Made by a program: the position numbers and the translations under genes. A model generated the notes under the pieces. The model was given only the letters and a program-made list of their open reading frames with translations. It had not been told where the DNA came from and ran no database searches. Source: Cymbidium sinense (Eukaryota > Streptophyta > Magnoliopsida > Asparagales > Orchidaceae). Taken from it: a DNA stretch of 64,000 nt. This document shows, piece by piece, positions 10,755 to 23,000 of the stretch (the first letter of the stretch is position 1; every line of letters begins with the position of its first letter). The DNA is taken from the NCBI GenBank assembly GCA_021442155.1, contig CM038229.1, forward strand, positions 93,839,716-93,903,715, given 5' to 3'.

Positions 10755-11405
10755 TTTTATTTAAATTAGTAAACTAGTAGGTTTAGGTTTATATATTATA
10801 TTTAGTTTATTTTTTATTTATTTTAGTTTGCTTTATTTTTTTTAGGTTTGTTTTTTTTTTTTTATTTAGTTTAGTTTATTTTTTTAGTTTTGGTTTTTTA
10901 TTTTAGTTTATTTTTCAGGTTTACAATTAGGTTTAGGTTTATTTTTTTAGTTGAGTTTTATTATTATTTTATTTTTGTGGTTCAGGTTTAGGTTTAAGTT
11001 TAGGTTTAGGTTTAATTTATTTTGTTTATTTTATTTTTATTTTAGGTTTAGGTTTTTTTTTAGGGTTTAGGTTTTATTTTTTTTATTTCTTTTTAGGTTT
11101 TATTTTTAGGTTTATTTTTTAGGTTCAATTTTTTATTTAGTTTTTATTTTATTTTAGGTTTATTTATTATAATTTTAAGTTTAGTTTTTATTTTATTTAG
11201 GTTTTTTTATTATTAGGTTTATTTTATTTTTAATTTAGTTTAGGTTTTTATTTATTTTATTATAATTTTTTTTTTTTTATTTTGTTTTTACATTTTGGTT
11301 TAGGTTTTACTTTAGATTTTTATTTTTTATTTTTTATTTTAGGTTTAGGTTATTTTATTTATTTTATTTTAGGTTTTATTTAGTTTAAGTTTAGGTTTTT
11401 AGGTT
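10755..11405 (+). repeat. T-rich higher-order repeat with internal deletion
   Basis: Starts with an attagtaaactagtagg-type anchor and ends with the usual TTTAGTTTAAGTTTAGG end. About 200 bases shorter than full units, the loss lying in the middle. Confidence 0.72.
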
Positions 11406-11904
11406 TTTAGGGCTTATGGTTTAGGGTTTAGGGTTTAGGGTTTAGTGTTTTAGGGTATAGGGTTTTAAGGTTTCGGGTTTAGGGTTAGGGTTTAGAGTTT
11501 AGGGTTAAAGGTTTAGTGTTTAGGCTTTAGGGTTTAGGGTTTTTAGGGTTTAGGGTTAGCTAAGGGTTTAGAGTTAGTTTAGTGATTAGGGTTTAGGGTT
11601 TAGGGTTTAAAGTTTAAGGTTTTTAGAGTTTAGGGTTTAGGGTTTAGGTTAGTTTAGAGTTTAGGGTTTAAGGTCTTAGGGTTTATATTTTAGGGTTTAG
11701 GGTTTAGTTTAGGTTTAGGGTATAAGGTATATGGTTTAGGGTTAGGGTTAGGGTTAGGTTTAAGGTTTAGGGTTTAGGGTTTAGGGTTAGTTTAGGCTTT
11801 AAGGTTTAGGGTTTATGTTTTAGGGTTTAGGGTTTTATAGGGTTTAAAATTTAAGGTTGTTTGTTTAGGGTTGTAGGTTTAGGATTTAGGGTTTAGGTTT
11901 CTTT
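11406..11904 (+). repeat. Telomere-like array
   Basis: About 500 bases of degenerate TTTAGGG. No other content seen. Confidence 0.93.
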
Positions 11905-12755
11905 TTTAAAAAAAAAACTAAGTAAACCGGTAGGTTATGTTTTATTTAGTTTATTTTTTGATTATTTTTAGTTTATTTTATTTTTAATTTTTATTTTGGT
12001 TCATTTTTTATATTTATTTAGTTTAGTTTATTTATTTTGGGTTAATTTGTTTTAGTTTATTTTTTAGGTTTAGGTTTAAGTTTAAGTTTATGTTTATTTT
12101 TTATTTATTTTTATTTTTATTTTATTTTTTTGGTTCAGGTTTTAATTTTTATTTTGAGGTTTAAGTTTAGGTTTTTATTTTATTTTTTATGTTTATATTT
12201 TAGGTATTTTTTTTAGTTTAGGTTTATGTTTATTTTTAGTTTATTTTATTTTATTTAGTTTAGGTTTAGGTTTAGGTTTATGTTTTATTTTTTTTAGCTT
12301 GGTTTAATTTAGTTTAGGTTTAAGTTTATTTTATTTTGTTTATTTGAGGTTTAGGTTTTTTTTAGTTTGGGGTTTAGGTTTTATTTTTATTTAATTTTAA
12401 GTTTTATTTTTAAGTTTACATTTTAGGTTTAGGTTTTTATTTAGTTTTTATTTTATTTTATTTTAGATTTATTTTATTTTTATTTTACGTTTGGGTTTTA
12501 TTTTATTTAACTTTTTTAATTTTAGGTTTTTTTTTATTTTTTAGTTTAGTTTAGGTTTTTATTTATTTTATTTTAATTTTTTATTTTTTATTTAATATTT
12601 CTTTAGGATTAGATTTAGGTTTAGGTTTAGGTTAAGGTTGAGGTTTTAGTTTAGGTATTTATTTTATTTTAGTTTTATTTTATTTTATTTTATTTAGGTT
12701 TAGGTTTTTTTTATTTTATTTTTAGGTTTTATTTAGTTTAATTTTAGGTTTTTAG
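11905..12755 (+). repeat. T-rich higher-order repeat, full unit
   Basis: Begins with an A9 run and ctaagtaaaccggtagg. About 0.85 kb, ending TTTAGGTTTTTAGGG. Confidence 0.78.
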
Positions 12756-13194
12756 GTTTTTAGGGTTTAGGTTTAATGTTTTGGGTTTTGGGTGTAGGGT
12801 TTAGGGTTTAGGGTTTAGGGTTTTAGTGTTTTATGTTTAGGTTTTAGAGTTCTAGGTTTAGGGTTTAGGGATATATTTAGGGTTTAGGGTTTAGCGTTAG
12901 GGCCTTTTTTCATTTTTTTTATTTAAGGTATAGGGTTTAGGGTTTTTTACAATTTAGGGTTTAGAGTTTAGGGTTTTTCAGGGTTTAATTTTTATGGTTT
13001 AGGGTTTAGAGTTTAGTGTTTAGGTCATTGGATTTAGGGTTTAACATTTAGGGTTTAGGGTTTTAAGGTTTTAACATTTAGGGTTTAGGGTTTATGGTTT
13101 ATGGTTTATGGTTTTAGGGTTTAGGGTTTAATGTTTATGGTTTAGGGTTTATGTTTCTGGTTTAGGGTTCAAGTTTTAGTTTAGGGTTTAGGGT
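12756..13194 (+). repeat. Telomere-like array
   Basis: About 440 bases of degenerate TTTAGGG with many TTTATGG variants. No other content. Confidence 0.93.
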
Positions 13195-13668
13195 TTTTGT
13201 TTTTTTTTAACAGAGAACAAATTTAAATTGAACATTTCTTTTTTTCAATTTCATCAACTAAGTAACACACCAAGTTTTTTAAGACATAAGCGATGACATA
13301 GATGAAAAATGAGCATGCATAGAGCAAATCAAAAACCCTAGATAACTTGAATCGTCTCTACTATAAAGATGCAATACAATAAGCAACAGGTCGAATCGAT
13401 CATTCTTTAATTTCTCTAGTTCCCATCAGAACCACTTCGACCTCTCGAGTAGTGGGACCCACCATCATATGCCCAATCTCTCCCTTTACCACCACCACAG
13501 TTGTAACCTCCATCACTCCTCCCACCTCCATAAGCATCTTGCTCCACCTCCATACACCAACACCTCCAGATTCCCACCACAGTCCCTCCACCATCGCCTT
13601 TACACCTAGATCTAGGCTGAACCTGGTTGACGGTGATGTTCCTGTAGTCAAGGTTCTACCCATTCTTA
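13195..13668 (-). pseudogene. GR-RBP 3'-end fragment, copy 6
   Basis: T-run at 13,195-13,208, then 3' UTR, C-terminal Gly-rich tail and RRM end reading NG, TAG, NLDYRNITVNQVQPRS. The tail is shortened and frameshifted in the middle of the Gly-rich part. The edge with the array is slightly diverged (CTTAGAGATTAG). Non-functional. Confidence 0.87.
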
Positions 13669-13930
13669 GAGATTAGTTTTAAGTTTAATTTTATTAGGTT
13701 TTATTACTTTGGTGTATTTTTTAATTTATTTAGTTACTTTAGGTTTAGTTTTAGGGTTTAGTATTTACGGTTTAGGGTTTAGGGTTTAGGGTTTAGGGTT
13801 TTACAGTTTATGCTTTTAGGGTTTAGGGTTATGGTTTAGGGTCTAGGATTTAGGGTTTAGGGTTTAGAGTTTAGTGTTCAGGGTTGTAGGTTTAGGGTTT
13901 TGTGTTTAGGGTTTAGGATTTTGGATTTAT
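13669..13930 (+). repeat. Telomere-like block with conserved flank
   Basis: Contains a diverged shared flank (TTTTTTAATTTATTTAGTTACTTTAGG) followed by degenerate TTTAGGG. Confidence 0.9.
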
Positions 13931-14180
13931 GGTTTTTTTTAATTAAGTAAACCGGTAGGTTTAGGTTTATTTAGTTTATTTTTTGTTTATTTTAGTTTAT
14001 TGTATTTTCTATTTGTATTTAGGTTTATTTTTTATTTTTATTTAATTTAGTTTTTTTATTTTAGGTTTATTTATTTTAGCTTAGGTTTCTTATTTTAGTT
14101 TATTTTCTAGGTTTAGGTTTATTTTTTAGTTGAGTTTTATTTTTATTTTATTTTTAGGTTTAGGTTTTATTTTTCATTTT
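13931..14180 (+). repeat. T-rich higher-order repeat, 3'-truncated
   Basis: Starts with ttaagtaaaccggtagg and follows the usual word order for about 250 bases, then passes abruptly into TTTAGGG. The truncated copy at 23,001-23,280 is similar. Confidence 0.75.
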
Positions 14181-14391
14181 TAGGGTTTAAGGTTTATGGT
14201 TTAGGGTTTAGAGTTTAGGATTTTCTACTATTGTTGGTCTTAGGGTTTAGGGTTTATGGTTTAGGGTTTAGGGTTTTAGGGTTTAGGGTTTAAGGTTTAG
14301 GGTTAGGGTTTAAGGTTTAGGGTTTTTAGGGTTTAGGGTTTAGGTTTTAGGTTTAGGGTTCAGGTTTTAGTTTAGGGTTTAGGGTTTTTCA
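14181..14391 (+). repeat. Telomere-like array
   Basis: Degenerate TTTAGGG leading into GR-RBP copy 7. Confidence 0.9.
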
Positions 14392-14862
14392 TTTTTTTTA
14401 CAGAGAATAAATTCAGATCAACATTTCTTCTTTTTGATTTCATCAATCAAGTAACACACCAAGTTTTCTAAAACACTAGCGACGACATAGATAAAAAATG
14501 AGCACTCATAAAGCAAATCGAAAACCCTAGATAACTAGAACTGTCTCTACTATAAAGACACAGTTGCATATGCAGCAGATCGGACTAGCCATTCTTCAGT
14601 TTCTCTAGTTTCCATCAGAACCACCCTGGCCTCCTGAGTAGCGAGATCTACCATCATATCCTAGATCTCTCCCTCCGCCACCACCACGGCTGTAACCTCT
14701 GTCGCTCTTCCTGCTCCGACTACCACATCCATATCCACCAGCACCTCCAGATCCTCCACTACCATTGCGATAACCGCTGCCTCTGCCTTCACCTCCACCA
14801 CCATATCTAGATTGAGCCTGGTTGATGGTGATGTTTCTGCCATCAAGGTTCTGCCTATTCTT
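14392..14862 (-). pseudogene. GR-RBP 3'-end fragment, copy 7 (best preserved)
   Basis: The cleanest copy. From AAT at 14,857-14,859 down to 14,608 the gene-strand frame is open for 84 codons: RRM end (NLDGRNITINQAQSR), then a Gly-rich tail with GGGGEG, GGSGGAGGYG, DRGYSRGGGGG, LGYDGRSRYS and GGSDGN. The next codon is TAG at 14,605-14,607 where copy 3 has TGG (Trp). Two codons later lies the natural TGA (14,596-14,598). The 3' UTR and A-tail follow to 14,392. It has no ATG, so start-based gene finding misses it. The edge at 14,862 is preceded on the gene strand by CCCTAAG, which could look like a splice acceptor. LINE A begins eight bases beyond, so no upstream exon is attached. Fragment rather than gene, but notably intact. 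Confidence 0.88.
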
Positions 14863-14870
14863 AGGGTTTA

Positions 14871-16845
14871 AATTTTTCTTTTTAAAGAAATTTGGGGAAT
14901 TTTATTGCCACAAAGAAAAAGTACAAAGTCTTTAGAGGGGGTAAATCTCTAATCTAGTGCTCAAAGAGCCATAAGAAGTCCCTAAGAGATAAACCCCCTA
15001 ACTATTACAATAATATATGGAAAAAAATAAAAGCAAAACCAAATCAGCAACAACAACATATCCATGTGCGCAACAGCAACATCCACTAGGTCCTTCTGAT
15101 ACCAACAAGATCCACCTGCAAGATTCTCCAAACCTATAGAAGAAATCTGCAACATACTATTGAAAGGATCTGTAAAATTAAACAAACACAAAGAGTATAA
15201 GCAATGAAAAGGAGCAAAGTAAAAAAAGGCTCAGGCTTAGTTACAATCATCTCAAGGAGCAACACTATATGTAAGCATCCAAACTTAAGAAAGGTTACAC
15301 ATAGTGCTACCAAAAAAGAAGATAGAGAGGGAAATATCAAGGCCATCATTTCCAGCATACCTATTATAGCCCATCATCCCAAGTCCATCATCCTGCAAGG
15401 ATGCAAACTCCTCCAAGTAGCAGACATAATAGCCAACAACAAAGCCACCAAAAAAAATAAGCCCAATAAGGCAGAAGATCAACCAACCACCAAGGACAGT
15501 AGCAGTATAGTAGGAACATCACCAAAGATGAATAACAACATCTAAGGGAGCAAGCATAATGACCTTAACAACACAAACCAGTAAAAACACAAGAGCTCAT
15601 ATCCTCCACTAGCAAACAGGAATGGAAGTAAGGTTGTCACCTAAACCAGGAAAAGGGAAGCAACAACAGCCAAGAGAGGAGAACCAAAGCAGGAGTAGGC
15701 CAACTAGCATGTCACTAACAGTGCAGGAAAGAAAGGCCAAAACATCCACCCATCCAACTAACCTAGCCACCCAACCAACCTAGCCATCCAACTTAGCCTT
15801 AGCCAACCAACAATAGTAGAAAATCCAAATCAGTGAAAAGACCAACATCCATCATGCCAAAACAACCTAAGACAATTAGGAAAAGGGTAGAAGCTAACAG
15901 TAGCATCCACCAAACCCAAATAAAGTAGCATAAATTATGATCTAGGTGAGATAAATAGCTAGGCAAAAACAAAATGAAGTGAAGATAGTAAGACAGACTA
16001 AAAGCCATCCATCAGGAGCAATTGCGACACAATAGGAACACCACCAAAGCAGACAACAAAAGGAGGAGAAATATTAATGAGTGCAAGCATCATAATCACA
16101 GCCAAGTTAGGCACCAATACACCAAACCATGTCACCAGATCCCAAAGCAAAATAACAACCACTAAGTAGCCATCAGCCAGCCAACCCAAAATAACAACAA
16201 AAAACAAAAGCATCTATGGCCAAGAAGAAACCAAAACTACAACCAAAAGAAATAAACCTAAACTAGAAAAACTGACCCTCAAAACCCAATCCATAAAAAT
16301 GAAGAAATAATAGTCAACAAATAACCTCCACCTTGCCAAATCTAATCCAAAATTAGACCACCAATAACCCCTCTGATTTTCCACCAACAGAAGCGGAGAA
16401 ACCAGCCAAAATAGCCATCCAGCCAACCAACCTACACACCACCCCCACCTAGCGACCAACAAGGCCACCCATAACCACAACAAGAAAATCTAACTCAGTT
16501 AAGGAAGCAACAAGCCCAGAAATATGGCAAACACCATACAAAAAATAGCAGGAAAAGCCACCTCACAAATAAATGTCACCAAAAGCAACCAAGCAATAAT
16601 AATCACCCAGCCAAGCAAACAACAGCCACTAGGATGAAAAAACAAAAATAACCCAGGTAGAAAAAATTGGAACCACTAGGTAGTGACCATTAGGCCAATA
16701 CAAAAGAAAGAGCTCAAAAATAAAACCTAGCATAGGCCCAAGAGTGAAAATAAGTAAATGGCCACAACCCAAAGAGGGTTTAAGAATGGGGAACTAAAAG
16801 CAATGGCTCTTTAAAAAGCCAACTAATAAAACCAAGCTAAGAAAA
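14871..16845 (-). other. LINE A long 3' region with hydrophobic frames
   Basis: About 2.0 kb between the ORF2 stop and the element end. The sense strand is G/T-rich (GGTTGG words) and gives strongly hydrophobic open frames. The clearest runs from 16,483 to 15,998 in one frame with a single stop at 16,214 (about 160 codons rich in Leu, Val, Trp, Phe). The last ~120 bases, including the word tttattgccacaaa, and a block near 15,221-15,300 resemble the corresponding parts of LINE C, so the region belongs to the element. A short + strand ORF at 15,204-15,545 is antisense to it. It may be decayed coding sequence or just biased 3' UTR. Confidence 0.6.
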
Positions 16846-19800
16846 TTATAATATGCGATAAGGTAATCCAGTGTTCTCTAGATTGACCAAACCACTTAAT
16901 AGTTTAGGCAAATTTTGATTGTCAAAATAAAGTGAAATCAGTTAATTTGGCAGCTAAAGTAGCCAAGAAATCAGCACAAGCATTACCTTCACAAAGGCTA
17001 TGAAAAATTTTATAACAAAGTTTAGAAAGAATATTTTTAATATGATTGAGAAGATAAAATAAATTAGCATTTCCTATTCTATTAGAGCTTAGCATGTCAA
17101 AAAGCAAGAGCACATCAAGTTAAATCCAGATGTTGAGGAAACCTTTATTCAAACAAATTTCAATAGATTTATTGACAGGCATAAGCTCAACATAGATAAT
17201 AAAGCAGGTTTTGAGAGGATACCAAAAGCACAAATGATAATACCTTTAGAATCCCTAAGAATACCACCACAACCATATTTATTGGAAGCAATAGAACCAT
17301 CCATATTCACTTTAATCAAATTTTCTTTGGGTTTGATCCAATGGATAATCCTATATCTTTTATAAGAGTCAACATCAGGCAGAATGACACCCAATTTTTT
17401 AGCCACAAATTTATAGCCTCTATAATGAATGTTACTAATAAGATTGGAATTAAATAGAGAATGAATTTTTTCTTTGGTTCTTGCCAGGATCCTTTTACGA
17501 TTCATAGGAATACCATGATATTTTGCATCATTTCTGTCCATCCGGATGAACGGATAAGGGTAACAACAAGAACTTTGATATGACCTTTATAATTTTTTGG
17601 AAACAGACTTCAAGAAGTTGATATATGGAAAGAGAGCCATGAAAGTAGTTGGTATTAAATAAATCATCATACCATAACCATAATTTATAAGCAATAGCAC
17701 CATTGACAAAAACATGATTAACATTTTCAATATGAAAGCAACAATAGCACTTTGAAGGCAAATAAAACCCTTTATTCCAGAGCAAAGAATCCATAGGAAT
17801 AAAGTTATTCAAAATCCTCCATGCTAAAACTGAATAAGAATTGGGAATGATATTGTTCTAAAGTTTAATGAAAACATTAGAGGAGTTTTTCTTATCTCTA
17901 ATAATAGTCCAAACCTCTTTAAGAACAAAATAACCATTGTAAGAAAGCTTAAAGAGAATTTGGTCAGGTTTGTTAGAGAAAATAGGGATATTTCTAAAGT
18001 TATCTAAATGAGAAATAGGGATATAATTCTCAAATTTGTTCTCATTCCAAGTGTTATTATGCTAGAAAGAGTTAACTTTGATAGCTACAGTAGAGTGGGT
18101 AGATAAAAGGAAGTCAATAGAGCCATTTCCAATCCAATTATCTTGCCAAAAGAAAGAAGAACTTGAATTAATACCCCAAGATATTAATGTTTCAGCAACC
18201 CATTTAATGGAGAAAATTCTTTTCCAAATTGGAGATTCACCAACTTTATAAGCACATATAAGAGGATGCTTACCTTGGAAATATTTTTTCATCATAAAAT
18301 TAGCCCAAAGGCTATCATTCTTTCTAAAATTTCACCAGAGCCTATGAGAGAAGGCAGTAATAGCTTCACGAATGGTTATTTTGTACAATGACCACCTTCA
18401 CCCAAAGGACCACAACATTTATGCCAGGAAGTCCAATGCATTCTTTTAGTAGAATTATTGGATCCCCAAAAAAATTTATTAAGGAAGCGATCAATTCTAA
18501 TAAGAGTAACATTAGTGGGGATAATAGTTTGAATCAAATAAAGATTCATTAAATTGAGAGTGCTTTTAAGAATAGTGAGCCTACCACCAAACAAAAGTAA
18601 ATGAAATTCCCAAATAAAAATTTTATTTAAAATTCTTTGAATTAACTCATCAGAAAGATGGGATCATTTTGGACCTTTAAAAAGAGGATCACTCAAGTAC
18701 TTAAGAGGAAGGTGTTGATGTTTAAAGTTAGTGATATGCAAGATTTGATTAATTGTATTATTGGTGATGCTTTAAATAGTAATAAAATAGATTTTATTAT
18801 CATTGATAGATAGACTACTTTCTGTACCAAATTTATTTAAAAAAAGTCTTGAGATTCTTCATATGATGAATAGAAGCATTGCAGAAAATAATGAAATCAT
18901 CTAGAAAAATTAAATAAGAAACATGAAGACCAGCAAGAGTTCTATAATACATACTTGGATTGTTTAAGAATAGATCATTGATGCTCTTAGATAAGTATGC
19001 AACAACAATAATAAATAAGGAAAGAGATAGAGGATCCCCTAGTCTTAAGCCATGGGAAGAAGGAAAGAAGCCCTAGGCTTCTCCATTAAGAAATATAAAA
19101 AACCAAGCATTATAAATATGATTTTTAATAAGAAAGATAAATTTATTAGAAAACTTAAATAAATTTAGAATATGGATTAGGAAATCCAAAGAGATATTAT
19201 CAAAAGCTTTGGTAATAACTAATTTGAGCAGAATGTTGCAACCTCTAGTCTTAGCATCTAAGTCATGAATTAATTCATGAGCAAGTAGAATATTATCAGA
19301 AATAGATCTACATATAACAAAACTAGTTTGGTTTAGATAGATAATCCTATAAAGTAATGGACTGAGCCTATTAGTTAGAATTTTGAAAATCAACTTATTG
19401 AAGAAGGTACATAGATTATTATGTCTAAAAGCACTTCAATAGCCTGGATTATCTTTCTTAGGTATAAGAACAATAGAAGTGGTAGAAAAATATCTAGAAA
19501 AAGGATTACCATTAAAAAATTCAACCACAGCCTCAACCAAATCATTTTTGATAATAGACCAGAATTTTTGAAAAATTGGGTTGTGAAACCCTCCAAACTA
19601 GCAATAGAATCTATGTTTATGCTATTAAGAACTTTAAAAATTTCCTCTTCATTAAGTACAATAGTAAGCAATGCATTATCATTTATAATAGAAGGAATCA
19701 AGTGCAATTTAGAAATAGCTTCATAAGAGCAACTCTTATTAAGCATATTTCTAAAGTAATTAATGGTCAAATCCTTAATATCATTATTCTTTGTAATCCA

Positions 19801-20939
19801 CTTGCCATTGTCATCTTTAATTTTTTGAATATTATTTAAAGCTCTCTTTTTATTAACTAAAGCATGGAAATATCTAATATTTCTGTCACCATCCACAATA
19901 TATTTGCTAGCAACTTTTTAGTACTAATAAATCTCTTTCATATTTTGATAATTAACAAGATTATCTTTCACCTCAGTCAAGTCCTTAATCTTAGTAGGAT
20001 CAGACATAATAGAGACTTGAAGATCACAAACCAATTTTTCCATTTGTTCAATATTAGCAAAAAGATTTTTAAAACAATGCTTCTTCCATAAACCCAAATT
20101 TTGTTTAAGTCTTTTAGGCTTAAGTGAAAATCTATTCATCCCCATAATCAAATTATCAAGATGTAAGGGAGCTTTCCAATTTTTAGCCACAAAATTAAGG
20201 AAATCAATATGCTAAATTGACATGTTCTGAAATCTAAAATGAGAGAAAGTTTTAATTCTATTAAAGTTATCTTTAATAGAAACCAAAAGGGGATCATGAT
20301 CCGATAAGTTTCTGCTTAAATGATCGACAGAAGTAATAGGCCATTGAGTAATCCAATGAGTATTAAAAAGAATCTGGTCCAACCTTTGCCAAATTCTAGA
20401 GTTTTACCAAGTAAAATTTTAACCCTTAAAGCCAATATTAATCAAATTACAATCAAGGATCATATTGGAAAATTCTTCCATTGAATGAATATTAGGTGAG
20501 CAACCATTGCTTCATTTAAAAGAGAATAAAATAGTGTTGAAATCCCCATGAACAAACCAAGGTATATTGATAGGGTAGAAAATTCTTCAAATTTTCCTAA
20601 AGAAAATTTCTACCATATCTATTACAAGATGCATAGACAAAAGAGCCCAAATCATAATAGTCACCATAAGATATTTGAGCTTTGACAACTTGTTGAAAAT
20701 CATCAAGATAGAAACTTCCACAAAATTATTTCAAAAACACCAAATTTTATTACTAACATTAGAGAAAAATTTATTAAAATCAATCATTCTAGCAACATGG
20801 TTAATTTTGTTTGCTTGAATAAGAGGCTCCAAAATAATAAATAAAGAAATATTATGAATATGACAAAGGTTTCTAATACGGTTAAGAATAGATTAGGTAT
20901 AGATCCCTCTAACATTCCAAACAAAAAAAAATTAAACAT
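16846..20939 (-). pseudogene. LINE A ORF2 (endonuclease, RT, zf-RVT, RNase H), degenerate
   Basis: Encoded the replication protein: APE-like endonuclease to nick target DNA, reverse transcriptase, and plant-type C-terminal RNase H. Span 4.09 kb (about 1,360 codons), the usual length. ATG at 20,937-20,939. Endonuclease 20,939 to about 20,220; RT about 19,900-18,650; zf-RVT-like segment about 18,295-17,680 (SWGINSSSSFFWQDNW); RNase H about 17,330-16,846 (KVNMDGS, GCGGILRDSKG). The palm motif reads LVITKAFD, so the first catalytic Asp is Val. The FADD motif reads FLDD near 18,900. Stop at 16,846-16,848 after a LENTGLPYR-type end. Many frameshifts: dead. Confidence 0.88.
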
Positions 20940-22480
20940 AAGGAAATAAAAAAGGGGTTAAGAAAAGGTTAATTAAGAGAGGAGAGGGAGGTCGTAGTAG
21001 ATCTAGTGTTTTTGGACAATTTGGTAGGGATGTTTTTAACATTTTTTTTCTTTTTAGCATGATAAGTTTGCAAACAATTTCCTTTCCCCATAGAATCATC
21101 ATTTGTGAAGGATTTAGCAACGTTAGTCATAGATTTAGGGGAAGGCTCTTGTATAGAAGTGAGTTCTCCTTCTTCCAAATTATTAGAATTTATTAAAGGA
21201 AAATGAGCATCGGGTATAGCAAGCAAGGGAACTGAAACAATTTATTAAGAAGGCAAGTGTGAACATCCAGCCCATCTTCTTCAATATCCAAATTATTTGA
21301 CAAAACCAAATATTTTTGAGAATTTAAATCATCCTCAACTAAAGTAAAGTCAAAATTTTTAAACCGAATATCATGAGAAACCAAAGCAATATTCTCCATT
21401 GAATTCGAATGATGCATAAAGTTGATATCCGCATTAATATTTTCAATTAAAGCATCATTTTCATCAAACAAAACTGATAAGGATGTGAGGATCAGCTTTG
21501 AGGAAAAAGAATTGTAATCCAAAAGTTTAGAGAAATTATTATTTTTCACATTAGAAACCTTCAATTGCATAAAAGAAATAAGAGGTAAAATAGCCTTATT
21601 AGGAACATTCAATGAATCCATTTTTTATAAATAAACTTTTTTATATTTAATGTTTCAAGGGTTTGTAATAATAGTTTCCTAAGGAATTTTCCTTTTTAGG
21701 TGAGGATGCAGAATGAAACATTTAGAATTATCATGCCCGTGGATTTTACTATGAGAACAAAAGGCATGGAAATTTTTAAAATCAACTTTCTACATATAAC
21801 TATAATTTTTAGATCCCAACCAGATTTCTTTGGGGTATTTCTTGGTAATGTCCAATTCAATAAGGATTCTAGTAGAGAAGGTCAAGATTTTGTAGCTATC
21901 ACCGATCAATTTGTAATTTGTAATAAAAGCACCCACAAAGAAAAAAAAAGGAATTGATGATTAATGAAATGAATTTGCATATTAGGGAGAGAAATCCAAA
22001 CCATAATGATTGGGAATTCTTCCTTAATATGAAATAGTGGAGTCCATTTTAGCAACCTCATTTGGAAATTGAAAACAAAATAAGAACGATGAACAAAAAC
22101 ACATGAGTAATCCAAATCATTTGTTAACTGAATCAAAATGTGGCGAGGATCAATTAAACCAATCCTAAAAGCACCTGAAAGTTTCAGGCTATGAAAGAAA
22201 GAGTGAATGTTTTCTAGATTCGGCCTATGAAGAGTAAACTTTCCAACCAAAGTGAATTCAAATGGCTTAGCAAACTTTTCCATAATTATATTAGAGCACA
22301 TAATCGCATACATGCATAAAAAAGAAGTCAAAATAAGTTCCAGGGACTCACTTGAATAGCTATCCTTACCAGAAAATATGTCTTTAAATGATGCCAAAGC
22401 AGCCAAAGCCAAGGTAGTTGATGCCCAACTAGGATCCATTGGATCCATCAGTTTCCCCCATGGAATCATCATAGAGCCAT
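20940..22480 (-). pseudogene. LINE A ORF1 (DUF4283-like, degenerate zinc knuckle)
   Basis: RNA-binding/nucleocapsid-like ORF1 typical of plant L1 elements. The frame from 22,472 to 21,906 (188 codons) has a start at 22,472 and includes AKPFEFTLVGKFTLHRP, the DUF4283 signature region. A later stretch gives FCSHSKIHGHDNSKC, a CCHC knuckle in which the second Cys is Ser (LINE C keeps CTHCKIHGHDHSDC). The C-terminal part (21,621-21,193 and 21,226-20,969) is in shifted frames and ends at the ORF2 start. About 510 codons in all if joined. Non-functional as it stands. Confidence 0.82.
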
Positions 22481-22698
22481 GTCACTCCAAGTAAAACAAG
22501 GCCAACCATCGATTAAGGAAAAGAGAATCATGTCAAACATCCATCAAGCATCGACTAAAAAGCCAAACATGAGAGGGAAAAAGGGAAATTGCTAGAGCAC
22601 GAGATCAAAGGCTCGGGTGGGTGGTGTGTTTGGTGATGTGTACAAAGGGTAGGGACGTTGTCAATGCGAGCTGATGACTCATGCTTACTAAGAACTTA

Positions 22699-23000
22699 TG
22701 TTTAGGTTAAGATTTATTAGGTTTTAGGGTTTAGGTTTATCTTTAAATTTATTTAGTTACTTTAAGTTTAGGTTTAGGGTTTGGGGTTTAGGGTTTAGTG
22801 TTTTGGGTTAAGGGTTAAGGTTTAGGGTTTAGGTGTAGGTTTTAGGGTTTAGGGCTTAGGGTTTTAGAGTTTATGCCTTTAGGGTTTAGGGTTTAGGATT
22901 AAAGTTTAGAGTTTACAATTTAGGGTTTAGTAATTAGGGTTTACGATTTAGTGTTTAGGGTTTAGTCTGGTTTAGGGCTTTTTTTAATTTGGGTTTAGGG
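22699..23000 (+). repeat. Telomere-like block with conserved flank
   Basis: Starts with TTTAGGTTAAGATTTATTAGG and a diverged shared flank word. Closely parallels 1851-2100, right of LINE fragment D. Confidence 0.9.

Larger units (their letters stand above)
14871..22698 (-). mobile_element. LINE A, near-full-length L1-type retrotransposon
   Basis: Minus-strand LINE of about 7.8 kb. In sense order: 5' UTR of about 220 bases, ORF1 (about 22,480-20,940), ORF2 (20,939-16,846), then a 2.0 kb 3' region ending in an A-rich stretch (14,871-14,888) next to CCCTAAG. The bases at 14,860-14,870 (cttagggttta) are matched imperfectly by cttatgttta at 22,695-22,704, a candidate target-site duplication. The left flank is GR-RBP copy 7. 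The right flank is the conserved sequence that normally adjoins a GR-RBP edge, so the element split one composite unit. Both ORFs carry many frameshifts. Confidence 0.88.

Noticed and set aside
15204..15545. 113-codon + strand ORF
   Set aside because: It lies antisense within the 3' region of LINE A and is not kept at the matching place in LINE C.
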